A stretch of 64,000 nt of DNA from Clavibacter phaseoli (GTDB taxonomy: Bacteria > Actinomycetota > Actinomycetes > Actinomycetales > Microbacteriaceae): assembly GCF_021922925.1 (NCBI RefSeq), contig NZ_CP040786.1:1798001-1862000 (forward strand). The letters run 5' to 3'. Below are positions 1 through 8,278 of the stretch, one piece after another. Positions within the stretch are counted from its first letter, which is position 1. Each line of letters starts with the position of its first letter. A program made the position numbers and the translations under genes. The notes under the pieces are model-generated. The model worked only from the letters and a program-made list of their open reading frames with translations. It did not search any database and was not told the DNA's origin.

Positions 1-135
1 GCGCGCGCGCACCCGCTCGCCGGGGATCGCGTCCGACACGAAGATCACCCGGCCGTCGTGCCGGGCCACGGAGACACCCCCGTGCGCCATGTTGGTCACG
101 TCCACCTCGACCTCGCGGCCCACCTGCTCACCCAT
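1..135 (-). CDS. TRAM-domain class I SAM-dependent RNA methyltransferase (N-terminal fragment)
   Basis: Only the first 45 residues are inside the window; the gene continues past base 1. The fragment begins MGEQVGREVEVDVTN and contains NMAHGGVSVARHDGRVIFV followed by DAIPGERVRAR. This is the TRAM RNA-binding OB fold found at the N-terminus of TrmA/RlmD-type uracil-C5 methyltransferases. The catalytic domain and Fe-S cysteines would lie outside, so the exact RNA target (23S rRNA or tRNA) cannot be told. The ATG is the first start in frame. A -10-like CAGGGT ends 6 nt before it and sits in the gene-proximal copy of the tandem repeat. Confidence 0.8.
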   Translation of the reverse strand, partial: MGEQVGREVEVDVTNMAHGGVSVARHDGRVIFVSDAIPGERVRAR

Positions 136-138
136 GCG

Positions 139-264
139 GCAACCCTGACACACGCGGAGGCGGCACGATCACACGAGCGACGACGGACGGCAACCCCGAC
201 ACACGCGGAGGCGGCACGATCACACGAGCGACGACGGACGGCAACCCGGACACACGCGGGGGCG
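139..264. repeat. 51-bp tandem direct repeat, about 2.5 copies
   Basis: Copies occupy 139-189, 190-240 and a partial 241-264. The first two differ only around base 146 (CCCTGAC versus CCCCGAC) and the third diverges after about 20 bases. The array fills the gap between the divergent RNA methyltransferase and maf genes and adjoins the methyltransferase start. It looks like a duplicated upstream or promoter segment. No spacers separate the copies, so it is not a CRISPR array. Confidence 0.9.
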
Positions 265-308
265 TCCCCGGGACGCGCGGGCGGCCGGCGGCGTGCCACC
301 ATGTCGGC

Positions 309-980
309 GTGACCACGCGCCTCCACCTCGCCTCCACCTCCCCCGCCCGCCTGGCCCTGCTGCGCTCCGCCGGCATCGAGCCCGTCGTGCTGCCCTCCGA
401 CGTCGACGAGCCCGCCGCGGTCGCGGCCGCGGAGGCGCGGCAGGGGCCGCTCGGCCCCGAGGACATGGTGCAGCTGCTCGCCCGGGCCAAGGCCGAGGCG
501 GTCGTCGGGCAGCTCGTCGCCGGCGCGCCGCTCACGGGCCTCGTGCTGGGCGGCGACTCGGCCTTCGAGATCGACGGCGTCGTGCACGGCAAGCCGCACA
601 CGGTCGAGCGCGCCACCGAGCGCTGGCGCGCGCAGCGCGGCCGGGAGGGGCGGCTGCACTCCGGGCACTGGCTGATCGAGGTGGCCGACGGCCGCATCGT
701 CCGCGGCATCGGGCGCGCCGCCGTCGCCGACGTGCGCTTCCGGGCCGACATCACCGACGCCGAGATCGACGCCTACGTCGCGACGGGCGAGCCGCTCCTG
801 GTCGCCGGGTCGTTCACCATCGACAGCCTGGGCGCGGCGTTCATCGAGCGGATCCAGGGCGACCCGAGCACGGTCGTCGGCCTGTCGCTCCCCACGCTCC
901 GCTCGCTCGTCCGCGAGCTGGGCACCGAGTGGACGGACCTCTGGAACCGGCAGGGCGCCGTCGAGGCGCGGCTCGTCTGA
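309..980 (+). CDS. maf: Maf-family nucleoside triphosphate pyrophosphatase
   Basis: Predicted to hydrolyse non-canonical or house-cleaning nucleoside triphosphates (dTTP/UTP or modified pyrimidines) to the monophosphate and PPi in the cytoplasm. The 223-residue protein opens with LHLASTSPARLALLRSAGI, the Maf substrate loop S-x-S-x-x-R. The conserved acidic motif appears as LGGDSAFEIDG and is followed by KPHTVERA. The length fits the family (about 190-225). The GTG start was chosen because it directly precedes the conserved beta strand. The gene is divergent from the RNA methyltransferase and convergent with the next gene. In many actinobacteria maf lies near acyl-CoA carboxylase genes, as here. 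Confidence 0.9.
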   Translation: MTTRLHLASTSPARLALLRSAGIEPVVLPSDVDEPAAVAAAEARQGPLGPEDMVQLLARAKAEAVVGQLVAGAPLTGLVLGGDSAFEIDGVVHGKPHTVERATERWRAQRGREGRLHSGHWLIEVADGRIVRGIGRAAVADVRFRADITDAEIDAYVATGEPLLVAGSFTIDSLGAAFIERIQGDPSTVVGLSLPTLRSLVRELGTEWTDLWNRQGAVEARLV

Positions 981-1002
981 GCGGCGCGGACGCCCGAGGG
1001 CG

Positions 1003-1530
1003 TCAGCCCATCCCGAGGACCTCGATGCGGTCCGCGAGGTAGGCCGCGAGCGGCCGGGTCTCGTGCGCGTTCGGCCCCCACTGCACGCGGAGCTCGCGGC
1101 CGCGCAGAGACAGGGGGCCGGATCCCGCGGCGAGCGATGCGGCGTCCAGCGCGATCGGCTCCCAATCGTAGTCGACCGCGTCCCCCTCCTCGAAGGCGCG
1201 GACGGCCTGGCGCCTGGCCTCCTTGCGTGCCTCCACGCCGGAGTCGAGGCCCTGGGAGCGCGTGGGCTCCACGGCGCGCGTGATGCTGCCGGTGCGGCGG
1301 AGGGATCCGTCGGCCGAGAGCAGCAGCACGCCGAGCCGCCAGGCGCGCCCCACCGGCACCATGGCCGGCTGGCGCTTGATCGGCCCGAACGAGCGCTTGG
1401 CGCGGATCTCGGCGAGCGCCTCGTCGGGCGCGCGGCGTCCCCGCAGCTCGTCGACCGTGGCCCGCAGGAGCTCCCGGAGGTCGGCCGCGGCGGCCTGCGC
1501 GTCGTCGTCGCCGGTGCCGGGTGCCGTCAT
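1003..1530 (-). CDS. conserved hypothetical protein
   Basis: A 175-residue soluble, acidic protein that I cannot assign to a named family. The N-terminal third is helical and charged ([31 protein letters not shown]). It is followed by [24 protein letters not shown], which looks like the conserved core, and by a C-terminal segment rich in Trp and Asp. It has no signal peptide or membrane segment. It is convergent with maf and divergent from accA, a placement consistent with a small accessory protein near the carboxylase. CATGAT ends 6 nt before the ATG and may be a -10 box for a leaderless message. Confidence 0.65.
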   Translation of the reverse strand: MTAPGTGDDDAQAAAADLRELLRATVDELRGRRAPDEALAEIRAKRSFGPIKRQPAMVPVGRAWRLGVLLLSADGSLRRTGSITRAVEPTRSQGLDSGVEARKEARRQAVRAFEEGDAVDYDWEPIALDAASLAAGSGPLSLRGRELRVQWGPNAHETRPLAAYLADRIEVLGMG

Positions 1531-1638
1531 GCGTCGATCATGCCAGGGACGCCCCGGGAGCGGCCGGTTGTGGGCGCGCGTACCCGGCGACTCCGCATGT
1601 TTGTGCGGACCCTCCGAAGCCGCGCGCAGCCCAGACCC

Positions 1639-1644
1639 TAGGCT
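1639..1644 (+). promoter_or_regulatory. -10 box of accA (short-leader or leaderless)
   Basis: TAGGCT ends 8 nt before the accA ATG. It is flanked by the arms AGACCC (1633-1638) and GGGTCT (1646-1651), a 6-bp inverted repeat that could be an operator over the start site. The spacing suggests transcription begins at or next to the ATG. Confidence 0.5.
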
Positions 1645-1652
1645 GGGGTCTC

Positions 1653-3422
1653 ATGACGCGTGTGAACAAGGTCCTCATCGCCAACCGGGGCGAGATCGCC
1701 GTCCGCATCATCCGGGCGGCGAGGGATGCGGGGATCGGGTCGGTCGCCGTCTACGCCGACCAGGACCGCGACGCGCTGCACGTCACGCTCGCCGACGAGG
1801 CCTACGCCCTCGACGGGCAGACGAGCGCGGAGACGTACCTCGTCATCGCCAAGCTCCTCTCCATCGCCCGCCGGTCCGGCGCCGACGCCGTGCATCCGGG
1901 CTACGGCTTCCTCGCCGAGAACGCCGACTTCGCCCAGCAGGTCATCGACGCGGGCCTCGTCTGGATCGGCCCGTCCCCGAGCGCCATCCAGCAGCTCGGC
2001 GACAAGACCACGGCCCGCCACGTGGCCGAGCGCGTGGGCGCGCCGCTCGCCCCCGGCACGCTCAACCCCGTCTCCGGCGCCGACGAGGTGCTCGAGTTCG
2101 TCGACGTGCACGGCCTGCCCGTCGCCATCAAGGCGGCGTTCGGCGGCGGCGGCCGCGGCCTCAAGGTCGCCCGCACCCGCGAGGAGGTGCCGGAGCTGTT
2201 CGAGTCCGCCACCCGCGAGGCCGTCGCGGCGTTCGGGCGCGGGGAGTGCTTCGTCGAGAAGTACCTCGACCGCCCGCGCCACGTCGAGACCCAGTGCCTG
2301 GCCGACTCCGCCGGCAACGTCGTCGTGATCTCCACCCGCGACTGCTCGCTGCAGCGCCGCCACCAGAAGCTCGTGGAGGAGGCGCCCGCGCCGTTCCTCA
2401 CCGACGAGCAGAACGCCCAGCTCTACGCGGCGTCGAAGGCGATCCTCCGCGAGGTCGGCTACGTCGGCGCCGGCACGTGCGAGTTCCTCGTCGCGCAGGA
2501 CGGCACCATCTCCTTCCTCGAGGTCAACACGCGCCTCCAGGTCGAGCACCCGGTCTCCGAGGAGGTCACGGGCATCGACCTCGTGCGCGAGCAGTTCCGC
2601 ATCGCCGCGGGCGGCCTCATCGACTACGACGACCCGGCGCCGCGCGGCCACTCCTTCGAGTTCCGGATCAACGGCGAGGACCCGGGCCGCGGCTTCTTCC
2701 CGGCGCCCGGCCCCGTGCACGTGTTCCAGGCGCCCGGCGGCCCCGGCGTCCGCGTCGACTCCGGCGTCCGCGCGGGCGACGTCGTCTCCGGCGCGTTCGA
2801 CTCGCTGCTCGCGAAGCTCATCGTCACGGGATCCAGCCGCGAGGACGCGCTCGAGCGCTCGCGCCGCGCCCTCGACGAGTTCGAGGTGCAGGGCCTGCCC
2901 ACCGTGCTCCCCTTCCACCGCGCGATCGTGCGCGACGCGGCCTTCGCCCCGGCGGACGGCGCGCCCTTCTCGGTCTACACGCGCTGGATCGAGACCGAGT
3001 TCGACAACGCCATCGAGCCGTGGTCCGGCGCCTTGGAGGATGCCGCCGAGGCGCCCGCTCGGCACACGGTCGTGGTCGAGGTCGGCGGCAAGCGCATCGA
3101 GGTGAGCCTCCCCGAGGACCTCGCGCCCGCCGCGGGCGCGTCCTCGACCCGCCGCGCCGCCGCGGCCCCGGCGAGGCGCAAGCAGGCCGGATCCGTCGAC
3201 ACCTCGGGCGGCGGATCCGTCACGTCGCCCATGCAGGCCACCGTCGTCAAGCTCGCGGTGGAGGAGGGCCAGCAGGTCGTCAAGGGCGACCTCCTCGTCG
3301 TCCTCGAGGCGATGAAGATGGAGCAGCCGCTCACGGCGCACACCGCGGGCACCGTCTCCGGGATCTCCGCCGAGGTCGGCCAGACCGTCCCGTCGGGGCA
3401 CCGCCTGCTCGACATCGTCTGA
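1653..3422 (+). CDS. accA: acetyl/propionyl-CoA carboxylase alpha chain (biotin carboxylase + BCCP)
   Basis: ATP-dependent carboxylation of biotin, supplying carboxybiotin to the acyl-CoA carboxylase beta subunit for malonyl-CoA or methylmalonyl-CoA in lipid synthesis. The 589-residue protein has the biotin carboxylase domain at about 1-450 ([13 protein letters not shown] start, ATP-grasp loop [11 protein letters not shown], catalytic [15 protein letters not shown]). An Ala/Arg linker follows, then a C-terminal biotinyl domain at about 515-589 with EAMKMEQP, whose Lys555 is the biotinylation site. This is the actinobacterial fused layout. The upstream in-frame extension is not used because ATG 1653 precedes the first conserved strand. 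The beta subunit is not in the window. Confidence 0.95.
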   Translation: MTRVNKVLIANRGEIAVRIIRAARDAGIGSVAVYADQDRDALHVTLADEAYALDGQTSAETYLVIAKLLSIARRSGADAVHPGYGFLAENADFAQQVIDAGLVWIGPSPSAIQQLGDKTTARHVAERVGAPLAPGTLNPVSGADEVLEFVDVHGLPVAIKAAFGGGGRGLKVARTREEVPELFESATREAVAAFGRGECFVEKYLDRPRHVETQCLADSAGNVVVISTRDCSLQRRHQKLVEEAPAPFLTDEQNAQLYAASKAILREVGYVGAGTCEFLVAQDGTISFLEVNTRLQVEHPVSEEVTGIDLVREQFRIAAGGLIDYDDPAPRGHSFEFRINGEDPGRGFFPAPGPVHVFQAPGGPGVRVDSGVRAGDVVSGAFDSLLAKLIVTGSSREDALERSRRALDEFEVQGLPTVLPFHRAIVRDAAFAPADGAPFSVYTRWIETEFDNAIEPWSGALEDAAEAPARHTVVVEVGGKRIEVSLPEDLAPAAGASSTRRAAAAPARRKQAGSVDTSGGGSVTSPMQATVVKLAVEEGQQVVKGDLLVVLEAMKMEQPLTAHTAGTVSGISAEVGQTVPSGHRLLDIV

Positions 3423-3430
3423 TCCGCACG

Positions 3431-3482
3431 CCGCACGCGACGACGGCCGGTCCCCGCGGGGGCCGGCCGTCGTCGCGTGCGG
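3431..3482. terminator. bidirectional terminator hairpin
   Basis: A perfect 20-bp stem (3431-3450 with 3463-3482) closes a 12-base loop that is itself self-complementary (CCCCGCGGGG). It lies 8 bp after the accA stop and 10 bp before the convergent lpdA stop, so it can serve both genes. No T-tract follows, which is usual at this G+C content. Confidence 0.85.
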
Positions 3483-3492
3483 GGCGGGTGCG

Positions 3493-4932
3493 TCAGAGCA
3501 CGATGTGCATGGCGCGCGCCGCGTCGGAGATGCTGCCCGACAGCGAGGGGTAGACCGTGAACGCGCGCGCGACGTCGTCCACCGTGAGCCGGTGCTCGAC
3601 CGCGAGGGCGAGCGGGAAGATCAGCTCGCTGGCCTTGGGCGCGACGATGACGCCGCCGATGACCGTGCCGGAGCCCGTGCGCGCGAACAGCTTCACGAAG
3701 CCGTCCTTGACGTTCTGCATCTTCGCACGGGGGTTGGACGCGAGCGGCAGCTTGTAGATGTCGCCCTGCGCGAGCCCCTCCTCGATCTGCTTCTGCGACC
3801 AGCCGACCGTCGCGATCTCCGGCTGGGTGAAGATGTTGGAGGTCACGTTGCGGAGCTCGGTGGGGCTCACCGCGTCGCCCATCGCGTGGTAGACCGCGGT
3901 GCGACCCTGCATGGACGCGACCGAGGCGAGCGGCAGGAAGGTGGTGCAGTCGCCCGCTGCGTACACGCTGGGCACCGAGGTGCGCGCGACGCGGTTGACG
4001 CGGATGTGGCCGGAGTCGCTGAGCTGCACGCCCGCCTCCTCGAGGCCGATCCCGGCGGTGTTCGGCACGGATCCGACCGCCATGAGGCAGTGGCTGCCCT
4101 CCACGACGCGGCCGTCGCTCAGCGTCGCGACCACGCCGTCGCCCTTGCGGACGACCGACTCGGCGCGGGACTTCGACAGCACGGTCATGCCGTTGCGCGT
4201 GAAGACGTCCTCGATGACCCGGGCCGCGTCGGCGTCCTCGCCCGGGAGCACCTGGTCGCGGGAGGAGATGAGCGTGACCTTCGCGCCGAGCGCCGTGTAG
4301 GCGGACGCGAACTCGGCGCCCGTGACGCCGGATCCGACGACGATGAGGTGCTCGGGCACGGAGTCCATCGTGTAGAGCTGCGTCCAGGTGAGGATGCGCT
4401 CCCCGTCGGGCTTCGCGGTCTCGAGGATGCGCGGGCTCGCGCCCGTGGAGACGACCGTGGTGTCCGCGTCGATCTCGTCGAAGTCGGTGCCGCCGCCGCC
4501 GCGGCCGGTGGAGACGATGATGCGGTTCGGCCCGTCGAGCCGGCCCTCGCCCTGGACGATGCGGACGCCCGCGCGGATGAGGCTCGACTTCATGTCCTCC
4601 GACTGCTGGCGCGCGAGCCGGAGCAGGCGGTCGTTGACGGCCTGGAGGTTGACGGCGACCTCGGGGCGCACGGGTCGGCGGCTCTGCTCGCCGCGGGAGA
4701 AGAACTGGACGCCGAGGTCGGCGGCCTCGCCCAGCGCGTTCGTGGCCTCGGCGGTGGCGATGAGGGTCTTCGAGGGGACGACGTCGGTCATCACGGCCGA
4801 GCCGCCGACGCCCACGCGCTCCACCAGCGTCACCTCCGCGCCGAGCTGCGCTCCGGCGATGGCGGCCTCGTAGCCGCCGGGGCCCCCTCCGAGGACGGCG
4901 ATCCGTTGGTTGGCCTCGAACTCGTATCCCAT
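3493..4932 (-). CDS. lpdA: LpdA-type NAD(P)H quinone reductase (flavoprotein disulfide reductase family)
   Basis: A cytoplasmic FAD enzyme of 479 residues with the pyridine nucleotide-disulfide oxidoreductase layout. The FAD motif AVLGGGPGGYEAA is near residue 13, the NAD(P) motif IVVGSGVTGAEFAS is mid-protein, the second FAD motif is VYAAGDCT, and a dimerisation domain completes it. The redox disulfide CxxxxC is missing: the segment reads GGSAVMTDVVPSKT where lipoamide dehydrogenases have GTCLNVGCIPSK. The C-terminal catalytic His-x-x-x-x-Glu is also absent (HRLTVDDVARAFTVYPSLS). This is the pattern of mycobacterial LpdA (Rv3303c family), which reduces quinones. ATG 4932 follows GATGAT by 6 nt. 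It is divergent from punA, as in mycobacteria. Confidence 0.85.
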   Translation of the reverse strand: MGYEFEANQRIAVLGGGPGGYEAAIAGAQLGAEVTLVERVGVGGSAVMTDVVPSKTLIATAEATNALGEAADLGVQFFSRGEQSRRPVRPEVAVNLQAVNDRLLRLARQQSEDMKSSLIRAGVRIVQGEGRLDGPNRIIVSTGRGGGGTDFDEIDADTTVVSTGASPRILETAKPDGERILTWTQLYTMDSVPEHLIVVGSGVTGAEFASAYTALGAKVTLISSRDQVLPGEDADAARVIEDVFTRNGMTVLSKSRAESVVRKGDGVVATLSDGRVVEGSHCLMAVGSVPNTAGIGLEEAGVQLSDSGHIRVNRVARTSVPSVYAAGDCTTFLPLASVASMQGRTAVYHAMGDAVSPTELRNVTSNIFTQPEIATVGWSQKQIEEGLAQGDIYKLPLASNPRAKMQNVKDGFVKLFARTGSGTVIGGVIVAPKASELIFPLALAVEHRLTVDDVARAFTVYPSLSGSISDAARAMHIVL

Positions 4933-5010
4933 GCGCACATCATCCCGCAGGCCCGCGGCCCGCGCGAACCCGCCCGTCGTGGCGGCCGGGGCCGCCCGCG
5001 CCCGCGCATT

Positions 5011-5016
5011 TAGGAT
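5011..5016 (+). promoter_or_regulatory. -10 box of punA, leaderless
   Basis: TAGGAT ends 6 nt before the punA ATG, so the transcript should begin at or next to the start codon. The intervening CGGGGG could alternatively act as a weak ribosome-binding site on an upstream transcript. Confidence 0.55.
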
Positions 5017-5022
5017 CGGGGG

Positions 5023-5850
5023 ATGACCAACAGCAACCCCCTCGAGTCGCCCGACGCGGACCCCCAGGAGATCGCGCGGCAGGCGGCCCGGCAGATCGCC
5101 GAGCTCACGGGCGTCGAGCGCCATGACATCGCCCTCACGCTCGGCAGCGGATGGGGGCGCGCGGCGGATCTCATCGGCGAGACCACCGCGACCATCCCGG
5201 CCACCGAGGTCGTCGGCTTCTCGAAGCCCGCGCTGGAGGGCCACGTCGGCTCGCTCCGCAGCGTCCTGCTGCCGTCCGGCCGCCGCGCCCTCGTCATCGG
5301 CGCGCGCACCCACTACTACGAGGGCCACGGCGTCCGCCGGGTCGTGCACAGCGTGCGCACCGCCGCCGCGACCGGCGCCACCACGATGATCCTCACCAAC
5401 GGCGCGGGCGGCATCAAGGAGCACTGGACCCCCGGCACGCCCGTCCTCATCAGCGACCACATCAACCTCACCGCCGACTCCCCGCTCGAGGGCGCGACCT
5501 TCATCGACCTCACGGACCTCTACTCCGCGCGACTCCGAGCGATCGCCCACGAGGTCGAGCCCGACCTCGACGAGGGCGTCTACTGCCAGTTCCGCGGCCC
5601 GCACTACGAGACGCCCGCCGAGGTGCGGATGGCGAAGGCCATCGGCGGCCACATCGTCGGCATGTCCACCGCGCTCGAGGCCATCGCCGCGCGCGAGGCC
5701 GGCATGGAGGTGCTCGGCATGTCCCTCATCACGAACCTCGCCGCCGGGATCCAGGAGACGCCGCTCAGTCACGAGGAGGTCATCGAGGCCGGCCGCGCCG
5801 CCGAGGTCCGCATCGGCGGCATGCTCGCGCGCATCGTGGGCGCCCTGTGA
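5023..5850 (+). CDS. punA: purine-nucleoside phosphorylase
   Basis: Phosphorolysis of inosine and guanosine (and deoxy forms) to base plus (deoxy)ribose-1-phosphate in purine salvage. The 275-residue, trimeric-class (class II) PNP shows LTLGSGWGRAADLI (phosphate loop), GFSKPALEGHVG, ILTNGAGGIKEHW, the purine-site segment CQFRGPHYETPAEV, and MSTALEAIAAREAGMEVLGMSLITNLAAG. The length is typical for the family. It is the first gene of a pair, overlapping the mutase by GTGA, which couples release of pentose-1-phosphate to its isomerisation. The TAGGAT box upstream suggests a leaderless transcript. Confidence 0.95.
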   Translation: MTNSNPLESPDADPQEIARQAARQIAELTGVERHDIALTLGSGWGRAADLIGETTATIPATEVVGFSKPALEGHVGSLRSVLLPSGRRALVIGARTHYYEGHGVRRVVHSVRTAAATGATTMILTNGAGGIKEHWTPGTPVLISDHINLTADSPLEGATFIDLTDLYSARLRAIAHEVEPDLDEGVYCQFRGPHYETPAEVRMAKAIGGHIVGMSTALEAIAAREAGMEVLGMSLITNLAAGIQETPLSHEEVIEAGRAAEVRIGGMLARIVGAL

Positions 5851-7550
5851 GCCGGGAGGAGACCGCCGCGCTGGTCGGCGCCGCGCGCGCCTGGCAGGCG
5901 CAGGACCCGGATCCGATCACGCGCGCCGAGGTCGACGAGCTGCTCGCCCGGGTCGAGGGCACCGCGCCCGGGGCCTCCGCGGTCGAGCGGGAGCAGGCCG
6001 CCGCGGAGATCCGCGACCGCTTCCAGACGCGCCTCCAGTTCGGCACCGCCGGGCTCCGCGGCGAGCTGGGCGCCGGGCCCAACCGCATGAACCGCGTGCT
6101 CGTCTCGCAGGCGGCCGCCGGCTTCGCCGACTACCTCCGCAGCCGCAGCCCCCGCCCGAGCATCGTCGTCGGGTACGACGGGCGCCACAACTCGCGGGTC
6201 TTCGCCGAGGACACCGCGCGCATCATGGCGGGCGCCGGTGTCCGCACCGTGCTGCTCCCCCGGGCGCTCCCGACGCCCGTCCTCGCGTACGCGGTGAAGC
6301 ACCTCGCCGTGAGCGCGGGCGTCATGGTCACGGCGTCGCACAACCCAGCGCGCGACAACGGCTACAAGGTCTACCTCGGCGACGAGGACCACGGGGCGCA
6401 GATCGTCAGCCCGGCCGACCGCGACATCGCCGCCTTCATCCACAAGGCCGCGGGCGAGCGCACCGTGCAGCAGCTGCCGATGGCGGACGACTACGAGATC
6501 GCGCCCGAGACCCTGATCGACTCCTACGTCGCGGAGACCGCCGACCTCTTCGCCGCCCCGCTCGCCCCGCTGACGTGGGTCTACACGCCGTTGCACGGCG
6601 TCGGGTGGGAGACCGCGGCGCGCGTGTTCCAGGCGGTCGGCGTGGACGCGCCCGTCGTCGTCGCGGCCCAGGCGGACCCCGACCCCGACTTCCCCACGGT
6701 CGACTTCCCGAACCCCGAGGAGCCGGGCGCGCTCGACCTCGCGTTCGAGGCGGCCGTGCGGTCCGACGCCGAGCTCATCATCGCCAACGACCCCGACGCC
6801 GACCGGCTCGCGGTCGCCATCGCGGACGAGCACGGCGCCTGGCGGCGCCTCTCCGGCAACGAGGTGGGCATGCTGCTCGGCCTCGGCATCGCCGAGCGCT
6901 ACGCGGCCGACGGCAACACCGGCACGTTCGCCTCGTCGCTCGTCTCCTCCCCCGCGCTCGAGGTCGTCGCCCGGGAGCTGGGCTTCGGCTACCGCGAGAC
7001 GCTCACGGGCTTCAAGTGGATCAGCCGCGTGCCCGACCTGATCTACGGCTACGAGGAGGCGCTCGGCTACCTGGTCGCGCCCTGGATCACGAGCGACAAG
7101 GACGGCATCTCCGCGGCCGTCGCCGTTCTGCACGGCGTGATGCTGCTGAAGTCGCGCGGGCAGACCATCGACGACTACGACCGCGAGTTCGCCGAGCGGT
7201 TCGGCTCCTTCGCGAGCGACCAGATCTCGGTGCGCGTCACCGACCTCGCGGTCATCCCGCGCATCATGGCGAAGCTCCGGCAGTCGCCGCCGACCTCGAT
7301 CGGGTCCCGGCGCGTCGAACGCATGGACGACCTCGCCGAGGGGACGGCCGACCTGCCGCCGAGCGACGTGCTCCGGTTCCACCTGGGCGACGGCGCGCGG
7401 CTCATCGTGCGGCCGAGCGGCACGGAGCCGAAGATCAAGGTCTACCTCGACGCCCAGAGCACGGAGGGCACCGTGGCCGAGCGCCGCGACGCCGCGCGCG
7501 CCATCGTCGCGGATCTCGCGCAGGCCGTGCCGCTGCTGCTCGAGGTCTAG
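5847..7550 (+). CDS. phospho-sugar mutase (phosphopentomutase/phosphomannomutase family)
   Basis: An alpha-D-phosphohexomutase-superfamily enzyme, 567 residues. Metal site and phosphoserine lie in GVMVTASHNPARDNGYK, with Mg2+ coordination in NDPDADRLA. The substrate loop is GYEEALGY and the phosphate-binding loop is RPSGTEPKIKVYL, so all four active-site loops are intact. The order and length match the mycobacterial PmmB/Rv3308 group, also coded next to a PNP. The likely role is interconversion of ribose- or deoxyribose-1-phosphate and the 5-phosphate, or of glucose/mannose phosphates; sequence alone does not settle this. GTG 5847 overlaps the punA stop by 4 bp, implying translational coupling. 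Confidence 0.85.
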   Translation: MSREETAALVGAARAWQAQDPDPITRAEVDELLARVEGTAPGASAVEREQAAAEIRDRFQTRLQFGTAGLRGELGAGPNRMNRVLVSQAAAGFADYLRSRSPRPSIVVGYDGRHNSRVFAEDTARIMAGAGVRTVLLPRALPTPVLAYAVKHLAVSAGVMVTASHNPARDNGYKVYLGDEDHGAQIVSPADRDIAAFIHKAAGERTVQQLPMADDYEIAPETLIDSYVAETADLFAAPLAPLTWVYTPLHGVGWETAARVFQAVGVDAPVVVAAQADPDPDFPTVDFPNPEEPGALDLAFEAAVRSDAELIIANDPDADRLAVAIADEHGAWRRLSGNEVGMLLGLGIAERYAADGNTGTFASSLVSSPALEVVARELGFGYRETLTGFKWISRVPDLIYGYEEALGYLVAPWITSDKDGISAAVAVLHGVMLLKSRGQTIDDYDREFAERFGSFASDQISVRVTDLAVIPRIMAKLRQSPPTSIGSRRVERMDDLAEGTADLPPSDVLRFHLGDGARLIVRPSGTEPKIKVYLDAQSTEGTVAERRDAARAIVADLAQAVPLLLEV

Positions 7551-7558
7551 CCGCCCGG

Positions 7559-7593
7559 AGAGCCGCGGGCCGTCACCGGCCCGCGGCTCTTCT
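7559..7593 (+). terminator. terminator after the punA-mutase operon
   Basis: A perfect 13-bp stem (AGAGCCGCGGGCC at 7559-7571 with 7578-7590) around a 6-base loop, followed by TCT. It starts 8 bp after the mutase stop codon. Confidence 0.85.
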
Positions 7594-7608
7594 CGCACGC
7601 CTGCTGGT

Positions 7609-7633
7609 AGTGGCGCTATCAGTGCGCTAGCCT
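7609..7633 (+). promoter_or_regulatory. merR promoter with direct-repeat operator
   Basis: AGTGGCGCTA (7609-7618) is repeated as AGTGCGCTA (7621-7629) immediately before or overlapping the -10 box TAGCCT (7628-7633), which ends 6 nt before the merR ATG. MerR-family proteins bind in the -35/-10 spacer, exactly where the repeat lies, so autoregulation is likely. The message is probably leaderless. Confidence 0.55.
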
Positions 7634-7639
7634 CGCGGC

Positions 7640-8278
7640 ATGCGCATCACCGAGCTGGCCGAGGCCACGGGCGTGGCCCCCGCCACGGTCAAGTACTACG
7701 TCCGCGAGGGCCTGCTCCCCGCGGGCACGCGCGTGAGCGACAACCGCACCGACTACGACGAGGAGCACGCGCGCCGCGTCCGGCTGGTCCGCGCCCTCAT
7801 CGACGTCGGACGGCTGCCGGTCGCGCGCGCCCGCGAGGTGCTGGCGACGCTCGACGACGACGCCCGCCACGTGCAGGACGTCTTCGCGGTGGCGCAGGAC
7901 GCGCTGACCCCGGGGCCGGTGCCCGCGGATCCCCCGCCCGCCGACGCCCTGGCCCGCGTCGACGCCGTCACCGCCGACGCCGGCTGGTGCGTGCTCGAGG
8001 GGCACGCCGGTCGGGCGCAGGCGGCTCGCGCCGTCGACGCGTTCGCGCGCTCGGGCCACCCGATGGAGGACGGCTACCTCGCGCGCTACGCGGAGGCGGC
8101 CGCGATCCAGGCCGACGCCGACCTCGCCGCGGTGCGCGGGCGGCCCGACCGCACGGCCATGGCCGAGCTCATGGTGGTCGGCACCGTGCTGGGCGACCAG
8201 CTGGCGGCGGGGCTCCGCCGCATCGCCCAGGCCACGGTGTCCTCGCCCGCGTGGGCGTCGACGGGCGGCGCATCGTGA
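7640..8278 (+). CDS. MerR-family transcriptional regulator
   Basis: A 212-residue DNA-binding regulator. The N-terminal winged helix reads MRITELAEATGVAPATVKYYVREGLLPAG (about 1-30), followed by the wing and DYDEEHARRVRLVRALIDVGRLPVARAREVLATLDD, the typical MerR helical continuation. The C-terminal 110 residues are Ala-rich and helical, with no cysteines arranged for metal or redox sensing, so the ligand is unknown. It overlaps the following membrane protein by GTGA, which suggests the membrane protein is a target or partner. The direct repeat in its own promoter suggests autoregulation. Confidence 0.88.
   Translation: MRITELAEATGVAPATVKYYVREGLLPAGTRVSDNRTDYDEEHARRVRLVRALIDVGRLPVARAREVLATLDDDARHVQDVFAVAQDALTPGPVPADPPPADALARVDAVTADAGWCVLEGHAGRAQAARAVDAFARSGHPMEDGYLARYAEAAAIQADADLAAVRGRPDRTAMAELMVVGTVLGDQLAAGLRRIAQATVSSPAWASTGGAS

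Noticed and set aside
139..264. Possible CRISPR array
   Set aside because: The repeats are contiguous 51-mers without unique spacers, and no cas genes are present.
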